From NCBI RefSeq assembly GCF_019091085.1, contig NZ_JAGXJY010000007.1, forward strand, positions 214,874 through 278,873: 64,000 nt of DNA, read 5' to 3'. Under the pieces are notes generated by a model. It saw only the letters and a list, made by a program, of their open reading frames with translations, made no database searches and was not told the DNA's origin. The stretch's first letter is position 1. Every line of letters starts with the position of its first letter. The position numbers were made by a program, and so were the translations under genes. Shown one piece after another: positions 55,181-64,000 of this stretch. This stretch comes from Mesorhizobium sp. GbtcB19 (lineage in GTDB: Bacteria > Pseudomonadota > Alphaproteobacteria > Rhizobiales > Rhizobiaceae).

Positions 55181-56701
55181 GTGCGGTGGGGGCTCGGGCC
55201 GGCTGGGCCGCACAATGTCATCGCCGGCTTGATTGCGGATGGCTCGCGCCACCGCCTCCTGCGTGACGGAACTGGCGGACCATTGGAACAGCATCTTTTT
55301 GCGACCGAGCGCGACCCGCGGCTCAAGCTGATCATCCCGTCGATCGTCGCCATCGCCTTCCTGATGGAGCAGCTCGATTCCACCATCCTCACCACCGCGA
55401 TCCCCGCGATCGCGCAAAGCCTCGACACCACGCCGGTCCGCCTCAATTTGGCGATCACCACCTACATCCTGACTTTGGCCGTGTTCATTCCGGTGAGCGG
55501 CTGGTTCGCCGACCGGTTCGGCGCCCGCAAAATCTTCGCGCTGGCGCTCTTCACCTTCACCCTCGGCTCGGTCCTGTGCGGCGTGGCGGACAGCGTCGGC
55601 ATGCTTCTGGCCATGCGCGCGCTGCAGGGGCTGGGCGGAGCCATGATGACACCGGTCGGGCGGCTGATCCTGCTGCGCTCCTTTCCGCGCAGCGGCCTGA
55701 TCACCGCGATGACCTACATGACCCTGCCGGCGATCGTCGGGCCTGTCATCGGCCCGCTGCTCGGCGGCCTCTTGACCACCTACGCCTCCTGGCGCTGGAT
55801 CTTCTACGCCAACGTGCCGTTCGGCCTGATCGGCATTGTCGCCGCCTTGCGCTTCGTCGACGATTTCCAGGACGACGACGCGCAGCCTTTCGACTTCGCC
55901 GGCTTCCTGATGGTGGGCGCCGGCGCGGCACTCCTGCAATTCGGCCTGGAGAATATCGGCCGTCCGGTCATTTCATCGCTGGCGACCGTGCTGGTGCTGG
56001 CCGCGTCGGTCCTGCTGCTCCTCGCCTTCGGCCGTTATGCGCGCCGCGTCGCCGCTCCCGCGGTGGATCTGACGCTGTTCCGCTTCCGCTCCTTCTGGGT
56101 CGGCACGCTGGCCGGCGGTCTCTGCCGCATCGGCCTCAACGGCGCGCCCTTCCTTTTGCCGCTGATGCTGCAGGTCGGCTTCGGCATGAGCCCGGTCACC
56201 TCGGGATCGCTGACCTTTGTCGGCAGCTTCGGCGCCTTGCTGATGCGGCCGCTGCTGTCGTTTTTCTTGCGGCGCTTCGGCTTCAAGGCCGTGCTGACCG
56301 GCAGCGCCGTGGTCGGCTCTTTTGCGGTGGCGGGCTTTGCCCTGCTCAACGCCGACACCCCGCATTGGGCGATCGGCCTTTACGTGTTTTGCTTCGGCAT
56401 CGTCCGTTCGGCGCAGTTCATGTCCTCCAACACGTTGTCCTATGCCGACCTGCCGGCGGAGAAGCTCAGCCGCGCCACCAGCCTCGGCGGCGTCCTGCAG
56501 CAGCTCAGCGTCTCGCTCGGCGTCTCGATCGCCGCCATGGTGCTCGGCCTCGTCTCCGGTGAGGTGCATGCGCCGACGGCGGACCAGTTCCACTGGGCGT
56601 TCCTGCTGACGGCGGTGATCCCGCTGCTTCCCATTCCGGGTTTCTTCTTCCTGCACGCCGCGGACGGCGCTCAGGTCAGCGGCCATCGCCGAAAGGATTA
56701 G
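55181..56701 (+). CDS. MFS transporter, DHA2 (14-helix) type
   Basis: The 506-residue exporter has the DHA2 layout. Motif A is GWFADRFGARKIFALAL, the helix 1 stretch is MEQLDSTILTTAIPAIAQSL (motif D1-like), and motif C-type glycines are in MTYMTLPAIVGPVIGPLLGG. The family exports drugs and toxic compounds. The start is uncertain: no in-frame ATG lies before helix 1, and the coordinate is a GTG with no good ribosome binding site; a TTG at about 55228 is another option. Confidence 0.88.
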   Translation: MRWGLGPAGPHNVIAGLIADGSRHRLLRDGTGGPLEQHLFATERDPRLKLIIPSIVAIAFLMEQLDSTILTTAIPAIAQSLDTTPVRLNLAITTYILTLAVFIPVSGWFADRFGARKIFALALFTFTLGSVLCGVADSVGMLLAMRALQGLGGAMMTPVGRLILLRSFPRSGLITAMTYMTLPAIVGPVIGPLLGGLLTTYASWRWIFYANVPFGLIGIVAALRFVDDFQDDDAQPFDFAGFLMVGAGAALLQFGLENIGRPVISSLATVLVLAASVLLLLAFGRYARRVAAPAVDLTLFRFRSFWVGTLAGGLCRIGLNGAPFLLPLMLQVGFGMSPVTSGSLTFVGSFGALLMRPLLSFFLRRFGFKAVLTGSAVVGSFAVAGFALLNADTPHWAIGLYVFCFGIVRSAQFMSSNTLSYADLPAEKLSRATSLGGVLQQLSVSLGVSIAAMVLGLVSGEVHAPTADQFHWAFLLTAVIPLLPIPGFFFLHAADGAQVSGHRRKD

Positions 56702-56717
56702 CCGGCAAACAAAAAAC

Positions 56718-57878
56718 TCAACGCGCAGTCAACGTGCCGTCGCCATAGATCATGCGGCCGGCGCGGAACGTCGCCCGCACGCGCACCACCGGCTGGCGGT
56801 CGGCGACGACGAGATCGGCCAGAAGTCCAGGCTCGATGGCGCCGCGGTCGGCAAGTCCGAGCGCCTTGGCCGGATTGGCGCTTGTCAGCGCGGCCGCCGC
56901 CGCCAGACCGCCCCCGCCCAGCTCGGCCAGGCCGAGCAGCGCCGGCAGGATCGAGGCGGGATGATAATCGCTGGCCAGCATGTCGAGCAGCCCGGCCTCA
57001 TAGGCCTGGCGTGCCGAAAGATTGCCGGAATAGGACTGGCCGCGCAGCGCGTTGGGGGCGCCCATGGCCGTGTACATGCCGAGACGGCGGGCTTCCTGGG
57101 CCGCTTCGAGCGTCACCGGAAATTCGCTGAGCACGGTTCCCAGGCCATGCACGAATTCCACCTTTTCCAGGGTGTCGTCGTCGTGCGACGCCAGCACGAT
57201 GTTGCGGGCGCGGGCAAAGGCCGACAGGCTCTGCAGCGTGCCGAGCACGCCACCGTGGCCATTCCGGTCGGCCATGCGCTTGCCGACGATCTCGGAGACA
57301 TCGGCAATCGACATGCCGCGATCCTTGGCCAGCCTGGCAATATAGAGCTCGACATCGCGGTACTGCCCCTGTCCCGGCGTATGGTCCATCAGCGAGACCA
57401 GATGCAGCTTGCCGGCCTCCATCAGCCGTTCCAGCACACTGACCGCCTCGGTGAAGGTCACCTCGAAGCGGGCGTGGATGCGATGATCGACCAGAAGCTC
57501 ATCCTTCAGGCCGGCAATGGTCTCGATGATCGCCGACGTGTGTTCTTCCGAGCGCAGCAAAGCGGCGGTGGCGCTGGTGCCGATGAAGGACAGCGCCGCA
57601 TAGGCGGTGGTCACGCCGCACGAGGCCAGCCGCTTGTCGAGCTCGGCGATGCCGATCTGCATCGGCACATGCATGCCGCTGCGCGGCTCCACCTCCCGCT
57701 CCACCATGTCGCCATGCATGTCGATGAACCCCGGCACAAGCAGGCGGCCGCCGCCCAGGATATCGGCATTCGCGACGGGCTCATCACTGACTTCCGCGAT
57801 CCGCCCGTCCTCGATCCGGATCGCGCCGGACGGGATGACGCGGTCGCGCAGCACGATTTCGAACTCACTCAGCCACAT
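56718..57878 (-). CDS. phnM: alpha-D-ribose 1-methylphosphonate 5-triphosphate diphosphatase-like amidohydrolase
   Basis: The 386-residue amidohydrolase resembles PhnM of the C-P lyase pathway: GGGRLLVPGFIDMHGDMVER with the metal-binding H-x-D near residue 52, DHRIHARFEVTFTEAVSVLE, HLVSLMDHTPGQGQYRDVEL, ARNIVLASHDDDTLEKVEF and the SDYHPASILPALL segment with Asp and His. In the pathway it removes pyrophosphate. No other phn genes are nearby, so it is either a scattered part of a C-P lyase pathway or a paralogue with another substrate. It starts MWLSEFEIVL. Confidence 0.88.
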   Translation of the reverse strand: MWLSEFEIVLRDRVIPSGAIRIEDGRIAEVSDEPVANADILGGGRLLVPGFIDMHGDMVEREVEPRSGMHVPMQIGIAELDKRLASCGVTTAYAALSFIGTSATAALLRSEEHTSAIIETIAGLKDELLVDHRIHARFEVTFTEAVSVLERLMEAGKLHLVSLMDHTPGQGQYRDVELYIARLAKDRGMSIADVSEIVGKRMADRNGHGGVLGTLQSLSAFARARNIVLASHDDDTLEKVEFVHGLGTVLSEFPVTLEAAQEARRLGMYTAMGAPNALRGQSYSGNLSARQAYEAGLLDMLASDYHPASILPALLGLAELGGGGLAAAAALTSANPAKALGLADRGAIEPGLLADLVVADRQPVVRVRATFRAGRMIYGDGTLTAR

Positions 57879-57955
57879 GGCGATGTCTCTTCGGCGGATG
57901 GAATTGTTTCAAGGATTATCGTCAGGCGGACCGATCAGCGCGGCGCGGGCGCCAT

Positions 57956-58048
57956 TTAGCGCGTGCAATTCTCGGCCGGCAACACGACCAGCTTATGAAT
58001 GTGCTGGCACAGCCTCGAACGCCAGGAAGTGATCTCCGGCGAAAGCAT
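57956..58048 (-). CDS. possible 30-residue small protein
   Basis: A short frame encodes MLSPEITSWRSRLCQHIHKL then VVLPAENCTR. GGAG lies three bases before the ATG. It lies in the divergent spacer between phnM and rlmN. It may be chance; there is no family match that I know. Confidence 0.2.
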   Translation of the reverse strand: MLSPEITSWRSRLCQHIHKLVVLPAENCTR

Positions 58049-58136
58049 GACTCCGGCGCCAAGCTGTGCTATGCGCCGCGCTTTCCTGTTCGGCCGATGC
58101 TGAAATCGGCCGCAAATCGCTTATATTGGCGCCACC

Positions 58137-59369
58137 ATGACCGTTTCGCTTGATCTTACCGCTGAAGGCGCCCGTGACGCTTTGCGCCGCGCAGCGCAAA
58201 CCGAGAAGCCGTCGCTGATCGGCCTGACCCGCGCCGAGCTCGGCGAAGCCCTCATCAGTGCCGGCATCGTGCCGGAGCGCCAGGCGAAAATGCGCGCCCA
58301 GCAGCTCTGGCACTGGATGTATGTGCGCGGCGTTTCCGACTTCGCGCATATGTTCAACATCTCCAAGGACCTGCGCGCCGAGCTCGGCAAGCATTTCAGC
58401 GTCGCGCGGCCGGAAATCGTCGAGGAGCAGATTTCTGCCGACGGCACGCGCAAATGGCTGTTCCGCTTTCCGCCGCGCGGCGCCGGCCGTCCGGTCGAGA
58501 TCGAGACCGTCTATATCCCCGAGGAAGGTCGCGGCACGCTCTGCATCTCCTCGCAGGTCGGTTGCACGCTGACCTGCTCCTTCTGCCACACCGGCACGCA
58601 GAAGCTGGTGCGCAATTTGACCACGGAAGAAATCCTGGCGCAGCTGCTCACCGCGCGCGACCGCCTCGGCGACTTCCCCGACCGCGACACACCGGACGGC
58701 GCCATCGTGCCGGCCGAAGGCCGCAAGGTGTCCAACATCGTCATGATGGGCATGGGCGAGCCGCTCTACAATTTCGAGGCGGTGAAGAAGGCGCTGCTGA
58801 TCGCGTCGGACGGCGACGGCCTGTCGCTGTCGAAGCGTCGCATCACGCTGTCGACCTCCGGCGTCGTGCCTGAGATCGCCCGCACCGGCGAGGAGATCGG
58901 CGTCATGCTGGCGATCTCGCTGCACGCCACCAATGACGACCTGCGCGACCTTCTGGTGCCGATCAACAAGAAGTTCCCGCTGAAGGAGCTGATCGCCGCC
59001 TGCAAGGCCTATCCGGGCCTGTCCAACGCCAAGCGCATTACCTTCGAATATGTGATGCTGAAGGACGTCAACGATTCGCTCGAGGACGCCAAGGCACTGG
59101 TCAAGCTGCTCAAGGGCATTCCGGCCAAGATCAACCTGATCCCCTTCAACCCCTGGCCCGGCACCAACTACCAGTGCTCGGACTGGGAGACGATCGAGAA
59201 GTTTGCCGACTATATAAACAATGCCGGCTACGCCTCGCCGATCCGCACGCCGCGCGGCCGCGATATCCTCGCCGCCTGCGGCCAGTTGAAGTCGGAATCC
59301 GAGCGCATGCGCAAGGTCGACCGCCTGGCGCTGGAAGCCATGATGATCGCGGGGCACGGCGAGGCGTGA
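58137..59369 (+). CDS. rlmN: 23S rRNA (A2503-C2)/tRNA (A37-C2)-methyltransferase RlmN
   Basis: The 410-residue radical-SAM methyltransferase has the cluster motif [20 protein letters not shown] near residue 145, the [19 protein letters not shown] stretch, [35 protein letters not shown] and the essential C-terminal Cys in [12 protein letters not shown]. Both catalytic cysteines appear present. Its stop overlaps a GTG for a small membrane protein. Confidence 0.97.
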   Translation: MTVSLDLTAEGARDALRRAAQTEKPSLIGLTRAELGEALISAGIVPERQAKMRAQQLWHWMYVRGVSDFAHMFNISKDLRAELGKHFSVARPEIVEEQISADGTRKWLFRFPPRGAGRPVEIETVYIPEEGRGTLCISSQVGCTLTCSFCHTGTQKLVRNLTTEEILAQLLTARDRLGDFPDRDTPDGAIVPAEGRKVSNIVMMGMGEPLYNFEAVKKALLIASDGDGLSLSKRRITLSTSGVVPEIARTGEEIGVMLAISLHATNDDLRDLLVPINKKFPLKELIAACKAYPGLSNAKRITFEYVMLKDVNDSLEDAKALVKLLKGIPAKINLIPFNPWPGTNYQCSDWETIEKFADYINNAGYASPIRTPRGRDILAACGQLKSESERMRKVDRLALEAMMIAGHGEA

Positions 59370-59779
59370 GGCGCATCATCCGGTTGGCGTCAATCACACT
59401 TTGCTACGTTTCAGCCGCCTTCACCACATGCCTGATTACATTGATGCTTAGTGGACTGATATGGCGCCACGGCACCGTATTGTCCTACAGCCTGGACGAC
59501 CTAGGCCTGCTGCTGATTGGGACTGCGATCGCAGGAATCTATGGCGCTCCGTTCGCAATCCCGTTGATCGTTGCCGCTCGATTTGTAGAAAGAAGACGCT
59601 GGACTACGTTCGCCTTGGCGGGAGCAATTGTCGGTGCATTCATGAAAATGTACCCGATGGCGCAGCGGCCACCAGACTATCGTGTACTGATGATCTTGAT
59701 TGTTGCCGGAGGCGTCGGAGGTGCGGCCTATTGCTTTGCAGAGGGCCGACTCCTCAAAGAGCGCAGACAATCCACATGA
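59366..59779 (+). CDS. small membrane protein 1 downstream of rlmN
   Basis: The 137-residue protein starts with GTG overlapping the rlmN stop (GTGA). It has about four hydrophobic helices: [55 protein letters not shown] and [21 protein letters not shown]-terminus MRRIIRLA resembles that of the next gene (MRRLIAYL). By eye its codon use is less GC-biased than its neighbours. It has no known family. Confidence 0.75.
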   Translation: MRRIIRLASITLCYVSAAFTTCLITLMLSGLIWRHGTVLSYSLDDLGLLLIGTAIAGIYGAPFAIPLIVAARFVERRRWTTFALAGAIVGAFMKMYPMAQRPPDYRVLMILIVAGGVGGAAYCFAEGRLLKERRQST

Positions 59780-60243
59780 GGCGCCTCATCGCATACCTCT
59801 TCCGCTTCGCCGTCATCCTGCTCGGCTATGTCGTCGCCTCGCTGGCGGCAAGCGCCTTCCTCAACATCCTTTACCTGGCGCATCTCGGCTACACGCCGGC
59901 CGATCCGGAACCGACGGCGACCGCCTCGCTCTATTTCTCGGTGCCCATCCTGGCGCTGTTCGTCGCCTATTTCGCCTTTATACCGGCGGCCGTGGTCATT
60001 TTGATCGCCGAGGTGCTCGGCCGCCGCGACTGGCTGTTCTATGCGCTCGGCGGCGCCGTCATCGCGCTTGCCTTCCTCGGGTTCGTCCACCGCGTCGCCG
60101 ATCCCAATTTCGATATCACCGGGGCCAACGGCAGATTGGCCGTGATCGGCGCAGGCATGGTCGGCGGCATCTTCTATTGGCTCTCCGCCGGCCGCTGGGC
60201 CGGAAGCTGGCGCCGCGAGGCGTTGCTCGATCCTGAATCTTGA
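59776..60243 (+). CDS. small membrane protein 2 downstream of rlmN
   Basis: The 155-residue protein overlaps the previous gene (ATGA). Four helices are apparent: RFAVILLGYVVASLAASAFL, ASLYFSVPILALFVAYFAFI, LFYALGGAVIALAFLGFV and RLAVIGAGMVGGIFYWLSAG. The spacing of helices, Arg-Arg start and GG(x)GG near the last helix resemble the previous protein, suggesting an ancient duplication. Function unknown. Confidence 0.78.
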   Translation: MRRLIAYLFRFAVILLGYVVASLAASAFLNILYLAHLGYTPADPEPTATASLYFSVPILALFVAYFAFIPAAVVILIAEVLGRRDWLFYALGGAVIALAFLGFVHRVADPNFDITGANGRLAVIGAGMVGGIFYWLSAGRWAGSWRREALLDPES

Positions 60244-60342
60244 GCGCGATGCCGAAAAGTTGCGAATTTCTCGGCAGCGGATCATGCCAAAACCCTGCCA
60301 CCTGAACAGGCTGTCCGAATCGGCTTCGGCCCGCCGCGCTTG

Positions 60343-60408
60343 GAGCAATTCCAGGAAAAGTGTGGGCGGTTTTCCGTCCGGAATTGCGTAAAGACAAAGA
60401 GATAGAGC
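60343..60408. repeat. palindromic intergenic repeat, gcaattcc type (copy 2)
   Basis: The element reads gagcaattccaggaaaagtg ... ccgtccggaattgcg, matching the copy at 1705-1790 but with a shorter centre. It lies between the membrane protein gene and an MFS gene, just before the latter's ribosome binding site. Confidence 0.75.
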
Positions 60409-60429
60409 CGTACAGACAGGAGCAGGGCC

Positions 60430-61677
60430 GTGGCGGAAGGCGAAATGAATGGCGGCTCGGCCGCGGCCGCCGTGGCGGCGCGGCTTGATCAACCCGCCGA
60501 GCACATTCCTTCCGGTCTCGGTACCGGCTTGCTGTTCATCCTCTCCATCGCCTGCGGCGCAAGCGTCGCCACCATTTACTTCCCCCAGGCCATAACGCTG
60601 CTCATCGCATCGGACCTGCGCGTTCCCGCCGAAACGGCGGCGCTGGTGGTCACGACCGCCCAGCTCGGTTATGCGTTGGGTCTGCTGTTGCTGGTGCCGT
60701 TGGGAGACCGGCTGCCGCATCGTCCGCTTGTCGCAACCTTGCTGACCCTTACCGCCGCCGCCCTGCTGGTCGCCAGCCAGGCGCCGACGCTGCCGGTGCT
60801 GGCGGTCGCAAGCATGGTGACGGGCTTCACCACCGTGGTGCCGCAGATCCTGCTGCCGATGGCGGCAGGGCTGGCGCCGCCGGAGCGGCGCGGCGCGGTT
60901 ACCGGCACGCTGCTCAGCGGGCTGCTGGCCGGCATTCTCTTGGCCCGCACCTTCGGCGGCTTCCTCGGCGAGCATCTCGGCTGGCGCGGACCCTATTTCG
61001 TCGCCGCGGCGGCGCTGTTCGTGTTCGCCATTCTGCTCGGCCTGGTGCTGCCGAAGACGGCGCCGACATCCTCGCAGCGTTATCCTTCGCTGGTCGCGGC
61101 AGCCTTCATCCTCTTTCGCGGTGAGCCGGAGCTGCGTCGCTCCTGCCTCTACCAGGCGCTGATGTTCGGCGGCTTCACCGCCGCCTGGACAAGCCTCGCC
61201 TTGCTGCTCGGCGGGCCGCCATACCATCTCGGCGGGCAGGCGGTCGGGCTGATTGCCCTGGTCGGCGCCGCCAGCGTGCTCTGCACGCCGATCGCCGGCC
61301 GGCTGATCGACCGCAGGGGGCCCGATTTCGTCAGCCCGCTCGCCTTTGTCACCGGCATCGTGGCGGCGATCGTACTGCTTGGCGGCGCGCTTGGCGGAAT
61401 AACAGGCCTGCTGGCGCTCACGGCGGGTATGCTGCTTCTCGATATCGCCGTGCAAAGCGGTCAAACCGCCAACCAGGCGCGTGTCTTTGCGATCCGGCCC
61501 GATGCCCGCAGCAGGCTCAACACAGCCTATATGACCTCAGTTTTCCTTGGCGGCAGCGCCGGCTCGTGGATCGGCGTGAAAATCTACGGCCATTGGGGAT
61601 GGCCGGGCGTCTGCGCGCTCATTGCCGTCGCGGCGTCGATCGCCTTGGCAAGGCATGCGGTAAAGCTGTTTCGCTGA
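60430..61677 (+). CDS. MFS transporter, 12-helix
   Basis: The 415-residue transporter has the loop VPLGDRLPHRPLVATLLTLT (motif A-like) after helix 2 and a matching LIDRRGPDFVSPLAFV in the second half. GLGTGLLFILSIACGASVAT is helix 1. It is of the YnfM/inner-membrane exporter kind, substrate unknown. The start is GTG at 60430 with GGAG upstream; an ATG five codons later (GGAAGG before it) is an alternative. It is flanked by a repeat. Confidence 0.88.
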   Translation: MAEGEMNGGSAAAAVAARLDQPAEHIPSGLGTGLLFILSIACGASVATIYFPQAITLLIASDLRVPAETAALVVTTAQLGYALGLLLLVPLGDRLPHRPLVATLLTLTAAALLVASQAPTLPVLAVASMVTGFTTVVPQILLPMAAGLAPPERRGAVTGTLLSGLLAGILLARTFGGFLGEHLGWRGPYFVAAAALFVFAILLGLVLPKTAPTSSQRYPSLVAAAFILFRGEPELRRSCLYQALMFGGFTAAWTSLALLLGGPPYHLGGQAVGLIALVGAASVLCTPIAGRLIDRRGPDFVSPLAFVTGIVAAIVLLGGALGGITGLLALTAGMLLLDIAVQSGQTANQARVFAIRPDARSRLNTAYMTSVFLGGSAGSWIGVKIYGHWGWPGVCALIAVAASIALARHAVKLFR

Positions 61678-61702
61678 TACCTGCCGCAGACCACGATCGA
61701 TG

Positions 61703-62344
61703 CTACCTCGCCTGCGTCGTGATGATCTTGAGCGCGAAGGCCGAGAACACGCCACCGAAAAGATAATCGGCCACGCGCGTGAAGCGCGGGCTGGCCTTCA
61801 TCGCCGCCGAGAACTTCTCCGCCGCCAGCACCATCGGCACCGTCACCGGGGTCGAAAGCGCGACGAACATCACGCCGAGGAAGAACAGCTTTCCGGACGC
61901 GTTGGGATCATGCGCGGAGACGAATTGCGGCAGGAAGGTCATGAAGAACAGGATGATCTTCGGGTTGAGCAGGTTGATGCCGAGCCCTGCCGCCCAGCTG
62001 CGGAACAGCGAGACCTGCGGTCCCGTGCTCTTCTGCGGCGAGAAGGCCGAACCCTTCGTCACCGCCTGAAAAGCCAGGAACACCAGATAGCCGGCGCCAA
62101 AAATCTTCAAGGCGAAGAAGGCCATCGGCGAGGCGATGATCAGCGCCGAGATGCCGACCACCACCAGCGTGGTGTGGATCAGCGTGCCGGTGAGCGCGCC
62201 GGCCAGGGAAGCGAAGCCGCTGGCGCGACCCTGGCTCAGCGTGCGCGACACGAACAGCGTCATGTCCGGTCCCGGCGTGATCGCCAGGATCACGGTGGCA
62301 ATGGCGAACTGGATCAGCGTGGCTGTATCGGGAACAAAGGACAT
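61703..62344 (-). CDS. LysE/RhtB family amino-acid exporter
   Basis: The 213-residue translocator has IATVILAITPGPDMTLFVSR with the family's PGP motif, GFASLAGALTGTLIHTTLVV, FRSWAAGLGINLLNPKIILF and FFMTFLPQFV. Six helices are expected. Members export homoserine lactones, threonine, lysine or arginine. The start at 62344 (MSFVPDTATLIQ) is typical. It lies divergent from argG, which may hint at arginine export, but this is only a neighbourhood argument. Confidence 0.92.
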   Translation of the reverse strand: MSFVPDTATLIQFAIATVILAITPGPDMTLFVSRTLSQGRASGFASLAGALTGTLIHTTLVVVGISALIIASPMAFFALKIFGAGYLVFLAFQAVTKGSAFSPQKSTGPQVSLFRSWAAGLGINLLNPKIILFFMTFLPQFVSAHDPNASGKLFFLGVMFVALSTPVTVPMVLAAEKFSAAMKASPRFTRVADYLFGGVFSAFALKIITTQAR

Positions 62345-62526
62345 GGGGCGCGCGCCTCGGGATGGGTCGTGCAGCCAATAACGCGGCGCCTTTTGCTCCG
62401 CCAGCATCTGACTAGGCAAACATCTGGCCCAGCCCGCGCCATAACCCCTGCGCCCCTTCGTCTCTTGCGCCGCCCGGAACGGCCGTGATACCTCGCCCGC
62501 GAAACTTTTCCCGCGGAACCGCTAAA

Positions 62527-63747
<1,221 letters not shown>

Positions 63748-63754
63748 AGCTGCT

Positions 63755-63928
63755 GATCTCCCCCCTTGCGGGGGAGATGGCCGGCAGGCCAGAGGGGGGT
63801 GTGAAGGATCGCCGGCCGTTCAAAACTCTACGCCCGAGCGCCGCAGGATGATTTGTTGCGATTTGTTGGACAGGCTGGAGGGACAGCACCCCCCTCTGTC
63901 CTGCCGGACATCTCCCCCGCAAGGGCAG
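63755..63928. repeat. RIME-like inverted repeat, ccccctctctgg type (copy 3, diverged)
   Basis: The left arm (gatctccccccttgcggggg, atggccggcaggccagaggg) and right arm (cccccctctgtcctgccgga, catctcccccgcaaggg) are inverted. The centre differs from the other two copies. It follows argG. Confidence 0.8.
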
Positions 63929-63930
63929 GG

Positions 63931-64000
63931 CTATCGCATATGGGTCAGGGCCTGGATTAGGTAGTCGTCGTTCCATGCGCATTTCTTGATGCGGTGGCTG
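63931..64000 (-). CDS. possible C-terminal end of a gene running off the window
   Basis: The minus-strand frame is open from the window edge to a TAG at 63931 and reads SHRIKKCAWNDDYLIQALTH then MR. It may be the end of a gene beyond the right edge. Twenty-odd codons are too few to identify it. Confidence 0.3.
   Translation of the reverse strand, partial: SHRIKKCAWNDDYLIQALTHMR

Overview
The window is high-GC chromosomal DNA from an alphaproteobacterium of the order Rhizobiales, most likely Mesorhizobium or a close relative. This is inferred from gene content and order: mdh-sucCDAB-lpdA, rimM-trmD and rplS near leuC, dapF-mtaB-ftsY-yciB, ccmABDG beside acnA, a Brucella Omp19-like lipoprotein, an IalB-family protein, DUF2794 and DUF1127 proteins, and several families of rhizobial palindromic intergenic repeats. 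No rRNA, recognisable tRNA, CRISPR array, complete insertion sequence or prophage was seen.

Layout. 1-9.3 kb: the 5' part of leuC, a methyltransferase, an amino-acid ABC permease with its binding protein, an ohr-ohrR peroxide-response operon with a palindromic operator, rplS, a TSUP exporter, trmD-rimM, and xerC. 9.3-11.1 kb: a TraB/GumN-like protein and a Pro-Ala repeat membrane protein. 11.3-23.3 kb: one long minus-strand TCA-cycle cluster, mdh-sucC-[cupin]-[DUF1579-like]-sucD-sucA-sucB-[DUF4241]-[secreted protein]-[SDR]-lpdA, whose extra genes are packed so tightly that they are probably co-transcribed. 23.5-27.9 kb: a GNAT protein, zapE, the Omp19-like lipoprotein, a VOC protein, an MBL-fold hydrolase and a DUF1328 protein. 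27.9-33.8 kb: a plus-strand run dapF-mtaB-ftsY-yciB-PPOX-FMN reductase. 34-38.5 kb: a tautomerase, an SMP-30 lactonase, a DUF1127 protein and the cytochrome c maturation cluster. 38.7-45.6 kb: acnA, a ceramidase-family protein, a DUF1223 protein, a possible structured RNA, DUF2794, a GNAT protein and a Bax-inhibitor-1 protein with a ybhL-type leader. 45.9-54.5 kb: an ABC exporter, a TesA-like esterase, thpR, a low-molecular-weight phosphatase, phhB, a DUF1232 protein, an IalB-like protein and a chloride channel. 54.6-64 kb: a Met-rich secreted protein, two MFS transporters, a solitary phnM, rlmN with two small membrane proteins, a LysE exporter and argG.

The most unusual locus is the cytochrome c maturation cluster. 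Between ccmB and ccmD, where ccmC is expected, lies a 127-residue gene whose product resembles the Imm50 family of toxin-immunity proteins, translationally coupled to ccmB. ccmC is absent from the window. Also notable are a palindromic repeat carried in frame inside ftsY, accessory genes embedded in the TCA operon, a structured-RNA candidate with an intrinsic terminator at 43.4-43.6 kb, an FMN-reductase gene without a canonical start codon, and intergenic palindromes built from short stuttering units that run into gene ends.

All functional assignments come from reading motifs and recalling families. No database search was run.
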